A program made the translations under genes and the position numbers. Under the pieces are notes generated by a model that did no database searches, was not told the origin of the DNA, and saw only the letters and a list, made by a program, of their open reading frames with translations. A stretch of 59,249 bases of DNA from Balamuthia mandrillaris (taxonomy: Eukaryota > Discosea > Longamoebia > Balamuthiidae), in the NCBI GenBank assembly GCA_031835245.1, contig JAVKOQ010000320.1, positions 1 to 59,249 on the forward strand, read 5' to 3'. This document shows, piece after piece, positions 11,413 to 21,351 of this stretch. How positions within the stretch are numbered: the stretch's first letter is position 1; each line of letters starts with the position of its first letter.

Positions 11413-11616
11413 GTGCCAGCTCCAGAAAGAAAAATGATGGAAGCAGAGGGCAAAGAGCCAAAGGCGTCTTCGAGCTCAGCAACAACAAGAAAAGGAGGAA
11501 CAAGAAGCCAAGACACGGCGAAAAAGGCAGCTCCAGAAAGAAAGAAAGCAACGCCACCAAAACAAGTGCCTAAAAGAAAAAGAGGAAAAGAAAGCTCAGC
11601 AAAAGGAAGCTGCTGA
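11413..11616 (+). CDS. short Lys/Ser-rich ORF, doubtful
   Basis: A 67-codon open frame starting at ATG 11413 encodes a basic, low-complexity peptide (e.g. RKGGTRSQDTAKKAAPERKK) resembling histone-tail or AT-hook-like linkers. It directly follows the right direct repeat. No domain is recognised. It may be the remnant of a gene disrupted by the neighbouring transposon and repeat rearrangement. Confidence 0.2.
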   Translation: MPAPERKMMEAEGKEPKASSSSATTRKGGTRSQDTAKKAAPERKKATPPKQVPKRKRGKESSAKGSC

Positions 11617-11633
11617 GTCACTGAGCTCTTTGC

Positions 11634-12048
11634 TTACCTCATCCTCTTCTTTAACCATACCTTTGTTTGCACTCCCTGCCTTGCTTCGTCACTCACCAGC
11701 AGGCTCCTTGGGCATCCCAGCATGTATGGTACCCTCCTTCTTGAGCCACTTGCCAACAACTTTTTTGTCAACCTCTTCACTGACCTCTTTGACAATCTCT
11801 TCACCAACCTCTTCTTTGCTGACCTCCTCTTTACTAACCTCCTCTTCACCAACCTCCTCTTCACCAACCTCCTCTTCGCCAACCTCCTCTTTGCCAACCT
11901 CCTCTTCACCAACCTCCTCATCAAGGCCTACACCAAAAATCAAGTTGAATGGGAACAGATTGATAGTAGATAGCAAGTGTTGGATAGAGGCGGTACAAAA
12001 GTGATGTGAGGAGAAAGAAGGGAAGTGTAGTGGAACCCACACAGCCAT
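11634..12048 (-). CDS. small ORF with EEVGE-type pentapeptide repeats, doubtful
   Basis: On the minus strand an ORF from ATG 12048 to 11689 encodes a non-repetitive start, then about ten copies of a five-residue unit (EEVGE/EEVSK/EEVGK), then VGKWLKKEGTIHAG. All three frames are open over the repeat because the unit is 15 bp. The repeats would form an acidic amphipathic stretch. I recognise no family; it could be a real gene or a remnant. Confidence 0.3.
11770..11925. repeat. 15-bp tandem repeat array
   Basis: About ten imperfect copies of a 15-bp unit (consensus near CCTCTTCACCAACCT) are read on the plus strand. The unit length keeps frames open on both strands, which explains the overlapping ORFs here. 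Confidence 0.85.
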
Positions 12049-12391
12049 AAAAGTAAAGCAAGTGAGGGAATATATGATTATAATTACTGCATGTACAGTG
12101 TGTTCAAGCAGAACAACTTACTCAAATGTGGTCTGTAACTCTATTCGATCACCAGAGAAGCAACAAACAGGTCCTGGTATAAAGAGTATCAACCTGGAAG
12201 TAGTTGCATCAGTGGTGCTTTCTGGAGGTACATGGGGAAGTTATTCAAATGAAAGACGTACCCAAGGATGGACACACATGTGTTGGGCAACTTGGAGATG
12301 AGCAGAGAAGATGGTGTGGAATGTGGTCAAACATTTGGCCAAAGAAACATTTGATGAGCAAGCAACAAAGTATGTTAAAGTATCCGAGGTA

Positions 12392-13735
12392 CTGCTTACC
12401 TTGTGTGATAAGGCCGGTAGGGGAACAACCTAACGGACACCAACTCGATGGACGTAGGGAAAAGACCTTTAATAGAATGATAAGAAGAAATATATATACA
12501 AGGAGAGATAGGGATAGGTATTATGGGAGAGTGGTATAACACTTCCCCCTCCCAGGCCAAAGTCACTCTGTGATTGACTGTCAGGCCGATAATCATGATA
12601 CCGCTCTCCAATATGCCTGGACCAGGTCTGGGGCGTTGATAACGTTGCGTTCAGGCTCCCAAGAGTTGTGGCGGATGGAAAAACCTTTCCACTTCAACCT
12701 GTATTCAAGTCCTCGATTGGTATAGCGGTGGTCAAGAATTTTCTCAACCTCGTATTCGTCGTCACCAAGCTGTCTGTCTTCGTCGTCACGCGGAATAAAT
12801 CGTTTGACGCGGTTGAGGTTTACCACTTTATCCGTTTCAGGACCAGCAGTATTCCGCACCTTGATTGTCTGCGGAGAACAGATTTTGATAATCTTGTAGG
12901 GTCCTCCTTTCCAACTACGTCGAAGTTTCTTAGACTCGCCGATGGATGTAGCTTTGGAGTGAATGAGAACCAGGTCGCCAACCTTAAACTCTTCCTCCGG
13001 CTTGCCATGCCTTTTCTCCGTCTTCTCTTTTTGGGCGTTGTCTACTCCGCGGGCTTCTTCTGCAAGTGCACGCTGTGTCTCCTGCAGTTGCCTCACCCAC
13101 GAATCGTCGGACAGATGTGTAGTGTCCACCAAACCGGTACCGTTGGACTTCCTCCCAAACATAAGCTCGTAAGGGGTAAATCGTCGTCCTGGCAGCGGCG
13201 CGTGGCGATAAGAATAAAGTAGCATCGGAAGGTACGCACTCCAGGCTTGTTGCCTGCCATCCACGAATTTTCGGAGCTGCTCCTTAAGGGTGCGGTTGTA
13301 TCGTTCAACCATGCCATTTCCTTGGGGGTGCTCTGCCGTGGCGTACTTGCGCTTGATGCCAAGAAGAGTCGACAGCTCATTGTTGAGTTTGTTGACGAAC
13401 TCTTTTCCTTGATCAGACAGAAGCTCCTTAGGGAGGTCCGTGCTCGCGAAGATCTCAAGTAAGGCCTTCGCCACTTCCTTAGCTTGTTTCGTCTTCAATG
13501 GACGAATGTCCGGCCAACGCGTGAAGGCGTCGATGGTGACCAAGGCGTATCGGTACCCTTCGGCCGTCAAGGGCAACTCACCGATCAGGTCCATGCAGAC
13601 CAACTCGCTTGGCTCGTTAGCAATGATGTGACCCAACGGCCCGTCGGCTTTCTTCCGCGGAGCCTTCGCCTCCTGGCATTCCACACAGCCCTTGACCCAA
13701 CGTTCCACATCTTTGTGAATTCATGTTAATTATTT
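12392..13735 (-). mobile_element. Ty3/gypsy chromovirus fragment (integrase, chromodomain, one LTR)
   Basis: The element reads on the minus strand. Its pol end (13708-12593) shows the last part of the integrase zinc-binding region (GCVECQEAKAP), the rve core with Asp, Asp and Glu (CMDLIGELP, LSDQGKEF, GNGMVERYNRTLKEQ), a GPY-type region and a C-terminal chromodomain (EVEKILDHRYTNRGLEYRLK then SWEPERNV). It is followed by a purine-rich tract (12542-12553) and an LTR starting TGTTATACC at 12541, with a TATATATA box at ~12492; the far LTR end, somewhere near 12390, is not fixed. The other LTR, gag, protease and RT/RNase H are absent here, so this is a fossil fragment with at least one major loss, though the integrase frame still reads well, which suggests moderate age. 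Confidence 0.85.
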
Positions 13736-13971
13736 TAAAATAATTCTTATTTGAATTATTTCTGTCAAAAAATATTTTCTATGAGTCCAAAAAAATAAAC
13801 TATAAATATTTTGGACAATAATTTTTTTTAAAAAGGGGCGCCCTTTTTAGTTTAGAACGTGTTTGTTGTTGTTGTTGTTGTTGTTGTTCTTTGTTCTTCA
13901 TTCTTTGTTCTTTGTTCTTCATTCTTCGTTCTTCATTCTTTGTTCTTCTTCTTCGTTTTTTTTCATTAAAT
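13736..13971. other. AT-rich intergenic gap
   Basis: AT-rich sequence with TTATTTTAAAATAA-type palindromic runs (13727-13750) is followed by TTG repeats (13863-13888) and a degenerate TTCTTTG/TTCTTCA tandem run (13889-13950). It lies between the retroelement fragment and the 3' end of the kinase gene. No gene is seen. Confidence 0.4.
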
Positions 13972-14519
13972 TTAGTTGTTGAAGGAAGAAGAAGCTTCAC
14001 TATCAAAGCTCGGCAGTAGGTAGCCCTGTACAACGTTTGACTGGCTTCCATGGCTAGCCTCTTCCTTAAGCGCTTTGTAATAGTCTTCAAGAGTAGAAGA
14101 TAACTCTTGGAATGTTGGTCTTCAATAATGCAACAAATTTGTTAGTCAATTACAAAAGCAAAAAATGAGGAGCAGTCACACCTGTCTGCAGGGTCTTCTG
14201 CCCAACACTTAGTCATCAACTTTTTCATCACATCATCTTCGTTTTCCCTTATTGGCAAGCGCTTTCCTATGATAAGTAACATCAACAGAGGAATGAGCAT
14301 CATGAATACCCAAAATCGATTAGTTGTTCAAGCATACATACCTTGTTCTACAACTGCCATAGCAGTGCCTAAAGCATCGGTGCCTGGCCAGGGTTCTTGT
14401 CTCGTGCAAAGCTCCCAAAGGAATACACCAAATGAAAAGCTATCAGTAGCTCTACTGTACTTGCGGTGCCGTATGGCTTCTGGTGCCATCCACTGTTTGT
14501 AGTACGAATGTATGAGAAC

Positions 14520-14559
<40 letters not shown>

Positions 14560-15060
14560 AGAGAAAGAATTACTTTTACGGGGCCAAGGTCACTCCGGGT
14601 TGTTTGGTATAACTTCTGCAGAACACGCGAAAGGCCAAAATCTCCAACCACCGCTTTGTAGTGCTTACAAACAAGGACATTTCTCGCCGCAACATCTTGA
14701 CAATGAAAATAGCAGGGTAAGAACAAATTACATAATAGTTCCAAGAAGATAACAAAGGGCACCTCGATGCACCATGTTCATCGAATGAAGGTAACGAAGA
14801 CCTCTGGCCGTGTCACGAGCGATTCGCACAACTAGTTCCCAAGGAACATCCGTTTTCTTGGTTTTGGGATGAATGAGCAAGTCGTAGGCGGACCCATATT
14901 TAGCCCATTCCGTCACAAGACACAGCCGTTCTCCTCTGCTCATAACCCCAAACAACGTTACGCAATGATTCTTCTTTCCTCCTAATTGGCTATAAGAACC
15001 CATAGGAGTCAATCATTTAGGGCAGAAAATAAAGAGAAGGGAAAGAAGGCAGAAGGGTAG

Positions 15061-15104
<44 letters not shown>

Positions 15105-17413
15105 ATGGAGAGACACGTACTGCATGATTAAAGCCTCTCTCCTGAACTCTTCTTTGATGTCTTCATCAAGGACAACAGAACTGCTGACCTTAACAGCACA
15201 TTTTTTGCCTTTCCAACGGCCCTTGAAGATAGTCCCAAAAGTTCCTGACGCAACGGGCTTTTTATCAAGATACGTCACTTCTTCCTCTGGAATCTCCAAG
15301 ATATCACAAGACGTGCCAGCAATCGGATTTTCCAAGTCGTCCGCTGAAGCCCTTTCTTCTACCACTGCACTTGGTTCATTCTTTTCTGCTTCTTCGTCTC
15401 TTTCTTTTCCTTTCGCTTTTTCTTTCTCTACATCTTTTGTTGAAGTTTTAAGGTCATCTTTGGGGCAAAGAGCAGTAAGGTTCCGTGTTGAGTGAGCGTA
15501 GACCTCGTTGGTGGGTGACATCATTGCCGATGCTGCCTTCTTCTTACGCTTTCGTCTCAAGATGATGACCAACACAACTCCAGCCACAATAACACAAAGC
15601 AAAACAACCACCAACGGTATTGTTACTCCAACAATTACCCCTGTATTGTCCGAATCCTCACCACTCTTCTCGGCTGCAACGGCACTGCTGCTACTGCTGT
15701 CGCTGTCGCTCGCTTGGTTGCTAGAGTCGCTTGTGCTGTGTGTAGAATCGGTACTGCTACTGTCATCACAACCAAGAATGCATGGGTCAGAAAAGATTCG
15801 AGCCGATACGGCATGATTGTCCCCGTCACTGCCATTCTTCCAGGTTACCATGAAATCCCCAGTGCTCAAAGGGATCACCTTAGGTCCGTTTTGAGCTCCC
15901 AAGAGGTGGTTATCATTCACAAGAAGGTCCTCGTCCAACAAAGCAGTGCCCTCGTTATCAAACACCTGCATGTACACGTCCTGCAGCGTGTCTGTTTGAC
16001 TTTCCCATGCCACCACAAAGCCACCGTGTTTCAACGCCCCAACAGAAACACCAGTCTGGCTGTTATCTCTGATGGTGTTGGCCTCCCTTGGCGTTATAAG
16101 CGCTATAATATACAAAGCACAGAATCAGCGTTGTCGTGTGTCCCATTTCTCTCTGCTTCTCAGGGTAGGAGTAATTTACCAATCCCATCACGATCGAACA
16201 GTTGAATTATCACGTCTCTCTCATCGGGCTGCTCCGCGTCCTTATCTTCATAAGCTACAACCCATTTGCCGTTGGCAAGCGTTGCCAAAGCTGCCTTACG
16301 AGCACCCTGTCGTCCTTCAAGTTCCCTGGGAGATCCCAATGGGGAGAAGTCTGGGTTAAACGATTGAAGTACCAATTTGTTGTCACCGTCCTCCTCAATG
16401 ATGCTGTACACGCAATGAATAACGTTGACATTGGCACCCGCCGGAATGACGCATTCTGTCCTCATGTTGTCGTTGTCCAGGTTGCCAGTTATGTTGAAGA
16501 TTGGAGTAAAGTCCTCGCCATTACCAGGATATGATCGTCCCATAAATGTGTCTTTATGTACCAAACAAGAGCATGAGCAAGAAAGAAAGAAACGGCAAGA
16601 AACGACAAGAAACGACAAAAAAGAAAAGAGAAAAAGAAAAAAGTAAGAAAAGGAAAGAAGAAAGCGCACAAAGTGGAGCTTCCGCAAGCCACCACGAGAG
16701 GAATGCTCCTTCGTTGAACGCAGAATAAACCTCGAAGTTGAACGGATTATGGAGGGCTATTGAGCGCGGTCTATTCACACGAGCAACAGGGTTCTCCGAC
16801 AGACGAAACTGGTTCGTGGTTACACTGAAGTGTGGTGGAAGCGGTTCGTCCCATTCGTACTCGTTCCCCTCTTCATCATATCTACAAAGCAGGTATTATA
16901 CATTAGTGAATCTTTCCAACAAGTGAAGGAGGGGAAGAGAGAAGCAGAGAACCGCTTGTAAACGTCACGCAACGTGGTTGGAGGGGTGGTTGGAGTGGAC
17001 TCCCAGGAAGCAAGGTAACCGCCATCGCTGAGGGCAATGACAAAAGGCTCGTTCGCCGTATCTGGAGCCAGATTGGCCTCATCCACTAGTTGCTGTGCTG
17101 TTTTGTCGAAGCGCTTCATGTACACCTCTTCGTTTGAGGAGAAGGGGGTTAGGTCACATTGAAGGTGTGAGCAAAAAACCTTACCTTCTCCACCACCAGG
17201 CAGTTCCCGTCCATAGACCACGATAATGTCCCCATTCTTCAAAACTGTAACGCTGGCCTCCTTTCCATTCTCTACCAGCAGGAAGGTCGGCCCTCCTTCC
17301 AAGTCAATCGTCTGCCGCTTTCTTTCCGGGAAGCTTTTGCTGCCTCCCGAAGCTATGGCTGAGCATAATACCAGTATAACCAACACAACGAACAGCAGCG
17401 TTTCTGCCTTCAT
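13972..17413 (-). CDS. receptor-type tyrosine kinase with repeat ectodomain
   Basis: The gene starts at ATG 17413 with a signal peptide (MKAETLLFVVLVILVLCSA); an upstream in-frame ATG at 17497 would bury it. The ectodomain has repeated ~50-residue units with a GG[FY]..[AS]WES....DVY motif followed by a YDEEG or FDNEG turn, like the G-[GD]-F-V-V-x-W repeats of bacterial adhesin-type proteins. A Ser-rich stalk leads to one membrane helix (GVIVGVTIPLVVVLLCVIVA, ~15610) and a basic stop-transfer RRKRKKK. The cytoplasmic kinase has the glycine loop SGTFGTIFKG, the ATP lysine in CAVKV, catalytic loop HRDVAARN, DFGLSR and WMAPEA. RDxAARN and WMAPE are tyrosine-kinase signatures. Introns are CT-rich on the sense strand. 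It is expected to phosphorylate tyrosine at the plasma membrane; the ligand is unknown. Confidence 0.85.
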
Positions 17414-17658
17414 CTGCTTACTCCCACAGCCTTCTTTACAGCCCAAAATTGCCAGCTTACGGTTACGTAACTGGCCTTCCCTCTGGCTCGAGATCAAGCT
17501 GGTAACGATGCACTATCTCGCCGGAAGTGTCTCCAAATGCAGGACAAAGATTTGATTTGCTGGTACAAATTTATATAATGAAGATAATAATAAATTAAAT
17601 GAAATCTGTCCTTTTCGCTGACCAAAAGAAAACAAGAAAAATAAAATATAAAAGGGTT

Positions 17659-18401
17659 TTACTTGGCGGCCAGCACAGTCAAGAACTCATCAAAAAGAGA
17701 GCGGAGTTGCTGCGCAAGTTTCGTGTTGAACGTCTGGCTATCCCCGTTTATACCCGTCTCATGTTTCACTTGGACTTCAAAGCTGTTGTCGTCGGACGCA
17801 GCTTCTAGGTGCAGAGTTCCTTTCGAACTTTTAGCATTGATCTCTCCTTCCCACTCCAGCTTTATCTGCAAGTCATACCCAGTTCGCTTCTTCCCATGCA
17901 AAAATAATACACTTGCCTGTGGTTTGTTAAAAGGAGTGAGATGTTGCGTGGAAAGCGAGAGAGGAGAGAGAGGAGAGAAACGAGAAAAGAGAAAAGAGGA
18001 AGAGAGAAGGGAGAAGAGAGAAGGGAGAAGAGAGAAGAGAGCAGCTAACGTACGTCACCAGAAGCGGATTTTGTATTGAAGGTCACCCAGCCATCTTCAA
18101 ACTCCACCTTCCGATCCGACCACTGTTCTTTCAGATAGGCAGAAGCCCACTTAGAGTAGTCCCTCTCTTCCCTGACAATAGTGAAGTTGGTTAAGCCAAA
18201 TCGAGAGTGTAAAAAAGAAACGCATCTCCATCAAAAAAAAAAAAAGAAAAAAAGAAAAAAGAAAAAAAGAAAAAAAAAGAGACACAAAAGTTCAGGAAGG
18301 AATAAAAAAAGCAAAAGTTGTGAGGGGTGAAACCGTAGGAAAGCTTGGTGACTGGGTACTCACCAACTCCAAGCACCTTGGTTCCATGCAGACTGTGCCA
18401 T
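17659..18401 (-). CDS. Aha1 N-terminal domain protein (Hsp90 co-chaperone-like)
   Basis: Three exons join in frame. The first, from ATG 18401, encodes MAQSAWNQGAWSW. The second gives EERDYSKWASAYLKEQWSD, matching the W.W.EKD...W....LKE start of the Aha1 N-terminal domain. The third gives YDLQIKLEWEGEI and GTLHLEAASDDNSFEVQV, the conserved beta-strands. Aha1-N binds the Hsp90 middle domain and stimulates its ATPase. The protein holds only the N-domain (~150 residues); the C-terminal AHSA1/START-like domain of full-length Aha1 is absent, as in yeast Hch1. The introns are purine-rich on the plus strand (17930-18050) and A-rich (18230-18290). Confidence 0.8.
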
Positions 18402-18574
18402 TGACGCAACACTCCTGGTGGTTTGTACACTTGCTGATGCCCACTCGAAAGACCAACAAAGAAAAGGTTGGCAGGCTAATAGATCCGACCGGAAAAATGA
18501 ACCGGCTTAATTTTCCGGTTCTCCCAAATAGTAAAATTGAACGAAATTTCATGTTTATTGTGTCGGCATGAAGG

Positions 18575-20168
18575 TTAGCCAACCCGCGCTCTCTTCCTGG
18601 TGTCACCTTCCTGTTCGTCGTTTTCTTCTTTCTTTCTCTGGGCATTGTTGTTTTGAGTTTCTTCTCCTCCTTCTTCTTTTTCTGCACGGTCCTCTTCATC
18701 GTCCTCTCTTTTTCGTTTGGTGGTGCTGCTGGCATTGGTGGCGGCATTGATGGTCGTCGTAGAATTCCTTGCAGAAGTTTTGCTCTTAGAAGAGCGACCA
18801 AAGACACCAAGGTTATGCACCACTGGTTGGCTGGACGATGAAGAGGAAGCGGAGGGAGAAGCTGTTGTTGTAGGGGAAGAAGATGCAGAGGTGTCATAAG
18901 GTTCTGCCGCTAATTGGTGGCACACTTCACCCAATGCTTCCCGCAACTTCTTTTGTTCCTCTGTTGGCTTAGCCTCTTTCTCGTCCTCCAAAGCTTTAAT
19001 CTTTGATACAAAAAGAGAAAATAACCGTTAAGACGTTCGTTTTGAGGAGAAATATCGATCTTCTCACCTTCTCTGCCAAACTGGCCAGTTTTTCTTGCAA
19101 CTGTGTAACCTTTTGTGGTTGGTCACCTTTTGAGGCCTCTGTCTCTTTGCCTTTGTCCTTCTCTCCGCTCCTTTGCTCCTGCGATGTTCCTGCTGTGGCG
19201 TTGTCGAGTGCGAGTTGTATCACTTTCATTGCTTCTCTGTATTGCTGAATAGCCTCGTCGTGTTGCTCCAAGTCAGAATGTAACGTGCCTCTGACTTCGA
19301 GCAGCTCAGCGATGCGCAGATCGTGACTCGGCAGCGCCTCTCTGAGGAGCTCCTCAGCAGTCCCGTATTCCTTAAGGGCATCGTCGGAGTTGCCCGTGTC
19401 TTGGCTAAATACTCCCAACAGCTTGTGAACTTGGGCAAGTTCGACCTTGTGGGCTTCTGACTTGCTGTAAATGACACGAGCGGTCTCCAAGATCTCCCAA
19501 ACCAATTGCAGCGTCTCTTCCAATGCATTTCCTGTTGCAGACAGAGAACAGGAAAGTTGAGAAGATACGGAACAAATGAGGGAGAGGGAGAGAGGAGGAA
19601 CTTCATACGATCACTCTCTTCCTCTTCGGCGTCAAGCTCCTCTGTACTATCTTTATCCTGTAGTCTGCGGATAAGGGCTCGGGAGAGAAAGTCGCGCTGT
19701 TCGCGCTTGGCTCCTTGCACCAAAGCAAGGCCATAGTTGTAATAATCTGGCGCTATTTCAAGGGCCACTTCGCCGTACTTTGCCACCCTAAAGCACAGGG
19801 AAGTAGACCTTTGTTACCAACGTGTTTCGTGCTGAATGAATTTTTCGAAAGCAAACGCGAACGCACCTTATTTCAAGGGCCTTGGAGAAGGCTTCTTGAG
19901 CGGCCTCGTACTCTCCGTTGCTCATCAGGGCGTGCCCATCTCTCGTCCTTCGTTCAGCCTCCTGCAAAAGCTCTTCGGTCACCTCACCGCTCAACAGTGC
20001 AGGGACGCCCTCCTCCCCTTCTTCCTCCTCCTCCAACTCCTCCTCCTCTTCTACTTCTTCAGTAGCAGGTCTTTCGTTACACTTTTCTTCCTCCCCTTCC
20101 ATGGCGTCTTGCTTTTCGCTCTCTTCGTTCCGTTGGTTTTTTTTTCCGTTGCGGTTATTTCCTGCCAT
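18575..20168 (-). CDS. NASP/Sim3-family histone chaperone (SHNi-TPR)
   Basis: ATG 20168 is chosen; an in-frame ATG at 20207 would add 13 residues. After an acidic N-terminus come TPR units: RDGHALMSNGEYEAAQEAFS, then APDYYNYGLALVQGAKRE, an acidic insertion, then VHKLLGVFSQDTGNSDDALK with the ELLEVRGTLHSDLEQHDEAI helix pair (the interrupted SHNi-TPR). A coiled region and a C-terminal tail with a nuclear-localisation-like KRKRED and KRARVG follow. NASP/Sim3 proteins bind H3-H4 or linker histones and feed them to chromatin assembly. The order acidic N-terminus, TPR, acidic insert, TPR, basic tail fits the family. Short introns lie at ~19010-19066, ~19530-19600 and ~19785-19867. Confidence 0.82.
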
Positions 20169-20273
20169 TAAATTTTTGGCGGGAATCGCCTGAGGGGCAC
20201 TATTCATTAACGTTCGAATTTTCTTAGAAATTTTATCAACGACGAATAGGAAATCAAACAGATTGTCGACACA

Positions 20274-21247
20274 TCACAGGGAAACCCAACGAGCCAGCCA
20301 CTCCTTGCCTTCACGGCCCGCATGGCTGAGGTGCGGCGGGACTGGAGCTATCTCCCCCACCAACGAGAAGCCTTGTGGCTTCAAAAGGCCAGAGACCAGC
20401 TCTGTGGACATGGCGTAAGGAGGTCCTCCCTCTTTCTCCATGACTGGAAAGATGAGCGTGATCAGCTCTCCGCCTGGCTTCAGCAGTCGCTTCATCTGGG
20501 CCGCCCAGTCCTGCCTTTTCTGTGGCGGGATGGCACACAGGAAAGTGTAGTCGAATATCAGATTAAAATGTTCCTGGTCCTCTGATTGATGCATCTTGAA
20601 GAAGTCGTGGAGACGGATCTCGGCCTTGTCTCGTAATTCGGAGGGCAACTGCTGGTCGAGGTAGTGTCGGGCGGCATGAATCGCTGAGTTGGAGATCTCC
20701 AAACCGACGCACTTCTCCGTTGCTACCCCTTTCTTCACAAAGCTGGCCAGGTCGTAACCTCTTCCACATCCTGTTAAGCCAAGGGTTAGAGATGAGGTCA
20801 CCCGCCCCTAAATAAAAAACAAACACACGAACCAGGCACAAGCACTCGTCCTCTGGGCAATGGTGGGTCAGCTGTGTCTATGAGGTGCAACAAGGCAAGG
20901 GAGGATCGCTCTGCATCAAACCGTTGGCCTGGCTTCAAACCTCCATCCTGGGTCCACATGCCCTCCCACCGTTCCACCTCCTCCTGCTCTAGCCCCTTCA
21001 CCTCCTCCCCTGTGCTCCTCGCCTCCGCTTCCATGTTCATCCGTTGTGGCTTATTCTCGATGTTGTGCTTGTCGCTGTGAAAGTGCTGATGTTTGCGAAA
21101 GAAAGGCGTGGCGCGGCAGGTTTGGGGTTGGTTGCGGCCGATTGAGGTACTTAAACTACGCGACAGCGAAGCGACTACGAAAGGCCGCTGCGGGACAACA
21201 AAGGATGACGAAGCGTTATAACACGCCGATACGCCCTTGCTTCTCAT
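20274..21247 (-). CDS. TPMT-like SAM-dependent methyltransferase, probably mitochondrial
   Basis: From ATG 21247 the first ~58 residues are rich in Arg, Ser and Ala with no acidic residue (e.g. VVASLSRSLSTSIGRNQPQ), as in a mitochondrial presequence. The mature part begins EVERWEGMWTQDGGLKPGQR and, after one intron (~20770-20835), shows motif I VLVPG-CGRGYDL, motif II CVGLEISNSAI, DYTFLCAIPP and LLKPGGELITLIFP. These match the thiopurine S-methyltransferase/HOL halide-thiol methyltransferase family, including the W...W...G..P.QRFD start. Likely substrates are thiols or halides; which is not decidable. Intact length is about 270 residues. Confidence 0.8.
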
Positions 21248-21351
21248 TCGCCAAGTGGACTCCTTCCTTTCTGTCCCTTTCTGTCGCCCTTTTCTGTTTT
21301 CTCCTTTCTTTCTTTTTCATGACCGAAAACATTTTAGTTTTTATTGTTTTT

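Noticed and set aside
11770-11925. Possible CRISPR-like repeat array
   Set aside because: The units are 15 bp, directly adjacent with no spacers, and the genome is eukaryotic. It is a simple tandem repeat.
12204-12539. Plus-strand ORF over the LTR region
   Set aside because: It lies in the LTR and flank of the retroelement fragment on the opposite strand, with no domain.
17413-17497. Upstream ATG 17497 as start of the receptor kinase
   Set aside because: It would place 28 hydrophilic residues before the signal peptide and bury it; ATG 17413 gives a normal secretion signal.
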